Positions 57,865 through 58,050 of a stretch of DNA of 58,050 bases are shown one piece after another. Under the pieces are notes generated by a model, which saw only the letters and a program-made list of their open reading frames with translations, had not been told where the DNA came from and did no database searches. The DNA lies in the IMG/VR virus record IMGVR_UViG_3300035670_000246, positions 1-58,050 of that record, one strand, 5' to 3'. Within the stretch, counting starts at the first letter, position 1. The number at the start of each line of letters is the position of its first letter. The position numbers and the translations under genes are program-made. This DNA is from a virus.

Positions 57865-58050
57865 TCACACCCACAGGTCGTCCACCTTGATGCCGTTGTC
57901 GGCTGGTTGCGCGGGGCGCGTTTTGCGTCTCTTCATGCGCCGGACTTTGTAACCCTTCTCAACCATGATGGCGCGTGCCCAGTTGACGTGGCAGCCCATG
58001 GCCTTCGCGTTCTCGATGGCGGACTTGCGGATGTCACACTTGCTGCGGTC
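57865..58050 (-). CDS. Partial gene at window edge, 3' end only
   Basis: The frame is open from the right edge (codon GAC at 58050) to TGA at 57867-57865, 61 residues. It reads CDIRKSAIENAKAMGC and ends in GIKVDDLWV, with a basic middle (VRRMKRRKTRP). The start lies beyond the window. If the genome is circular it would continue from position 1, where the minus strand stays open for a stretch. Confidence 0.6.
   Translation of the reverse strand, partial: DRSKCDIRKSAIENAKAMGCHVNWARAIMVEKGYKVRRMKRRKTRPAQPADNGIKVDDLWV

Noticed and set aside
1-58050. CRISPR array, rRNA, insertion sequence, integrase or phage RNA polymerase
   Set aside because: I saw no regularly spaced repeats, rRNA-like sequence, transposase, DDE/tyrosine recombinase motif or single-subunit polymerase motif in any frame. 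An unrecognised family cannot be ruled out by eye.
1-58050. Alternative genetic code (UGA as Trp) for the phage
   Set aside because: Suggested by the UGA in the methyltransferase, but dozens of genes end at UGA within ATGA overlaps with a clear downstream gene, so UGA is a stop here.

Overview
This window is almost entirely the genome, or most of the genome, of a tailed double-stranded DNA bacteriophage (Caudoviricetes). It carries a large terminase, portal, scaffold-like protein, major capsid protein, tail-fibre-like protein, lysis genes and a full phage replication set. I see no tape measure, sheath or tail-tube genes, but there is a 3452-residue multidomain virion-type protein, so a short-tailed (podovirus-like) virion is the best inference. 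No integrase or resolvase was recognised. The host cannot be named from the sequence. It is GC-rich, most phage start codons lack a Shine-Dalgarno sequence, and several promoters place the start codon at or within a few bases of the predicted transcription start.

Layout. (1) Positions 1-300: a perfect 28-bp inverted repeat around a 99-bp AT-rich core, a candidate origin or control region. (2) 296-6284, mainly plus strand: a ribbon-helix-helix-like protein, an HTH protein, an HNH endonuclease and a chain of small overlapping accessory genes, one pair of which may be joined by a -1 frameshift. (3) 6354-24875, plus strand: virion proteins, a short insert of two glycosyltransferases, a Dam methylase and a second methyltransferase, then a connector-like protein and the giant polyvalent protein. 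(4) 32493 down to 24956, minus strand: a tightly coupled operon of glycosyltransferases, SAM methyltransferases, a radical SAM enzyme and a Dps-like protein. (5) 35043 down to 32723, minus strand: a zinc-ribbon/HTH protein (possible small terminase) and the large terminase. (6) 35129-43951, plus strand: portal, scaffold, major capsid, fibre, putative holin, permuted NlpC/P60 protein and CHAP endolysin. (7) 58050 down to 43868, minus strand: small accessory genes, an XRE regulator, primase-helicase, a Cas4-like nuclease (DUF2800), an ssDNA-binding protein (DUF2815), a tRNA, family A DNA polymerase, VRR-NUC nuclease, a methyltransferase with an in-frame UGA, HNH proteins, an SNF2 helicase, a metzincin protease and a DUF6378 protein. 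The last gene runs off the window.

How it works together. Minus-strand replication genes form one coupled operon headed by a strong sigma70-like promoter at 56336-56365. Packaging and head genes follow the usual order terminase, portal, scaffold, capsid, with terminase divergent from portal. The sugar and methyl enzymes form their own operon from a divergent promoter near 32500 and look like a surface or nucleic-acid decoration system. The least ordinary items are a class II tRNA-like gene with a CAU anticodon and very long variable arm, the structured RNA candidate before it, the A AAA AAC slippery site, the UGA replacing a conserved Trp codon, the near-leaderless promoters and the giant polyvalent protein.
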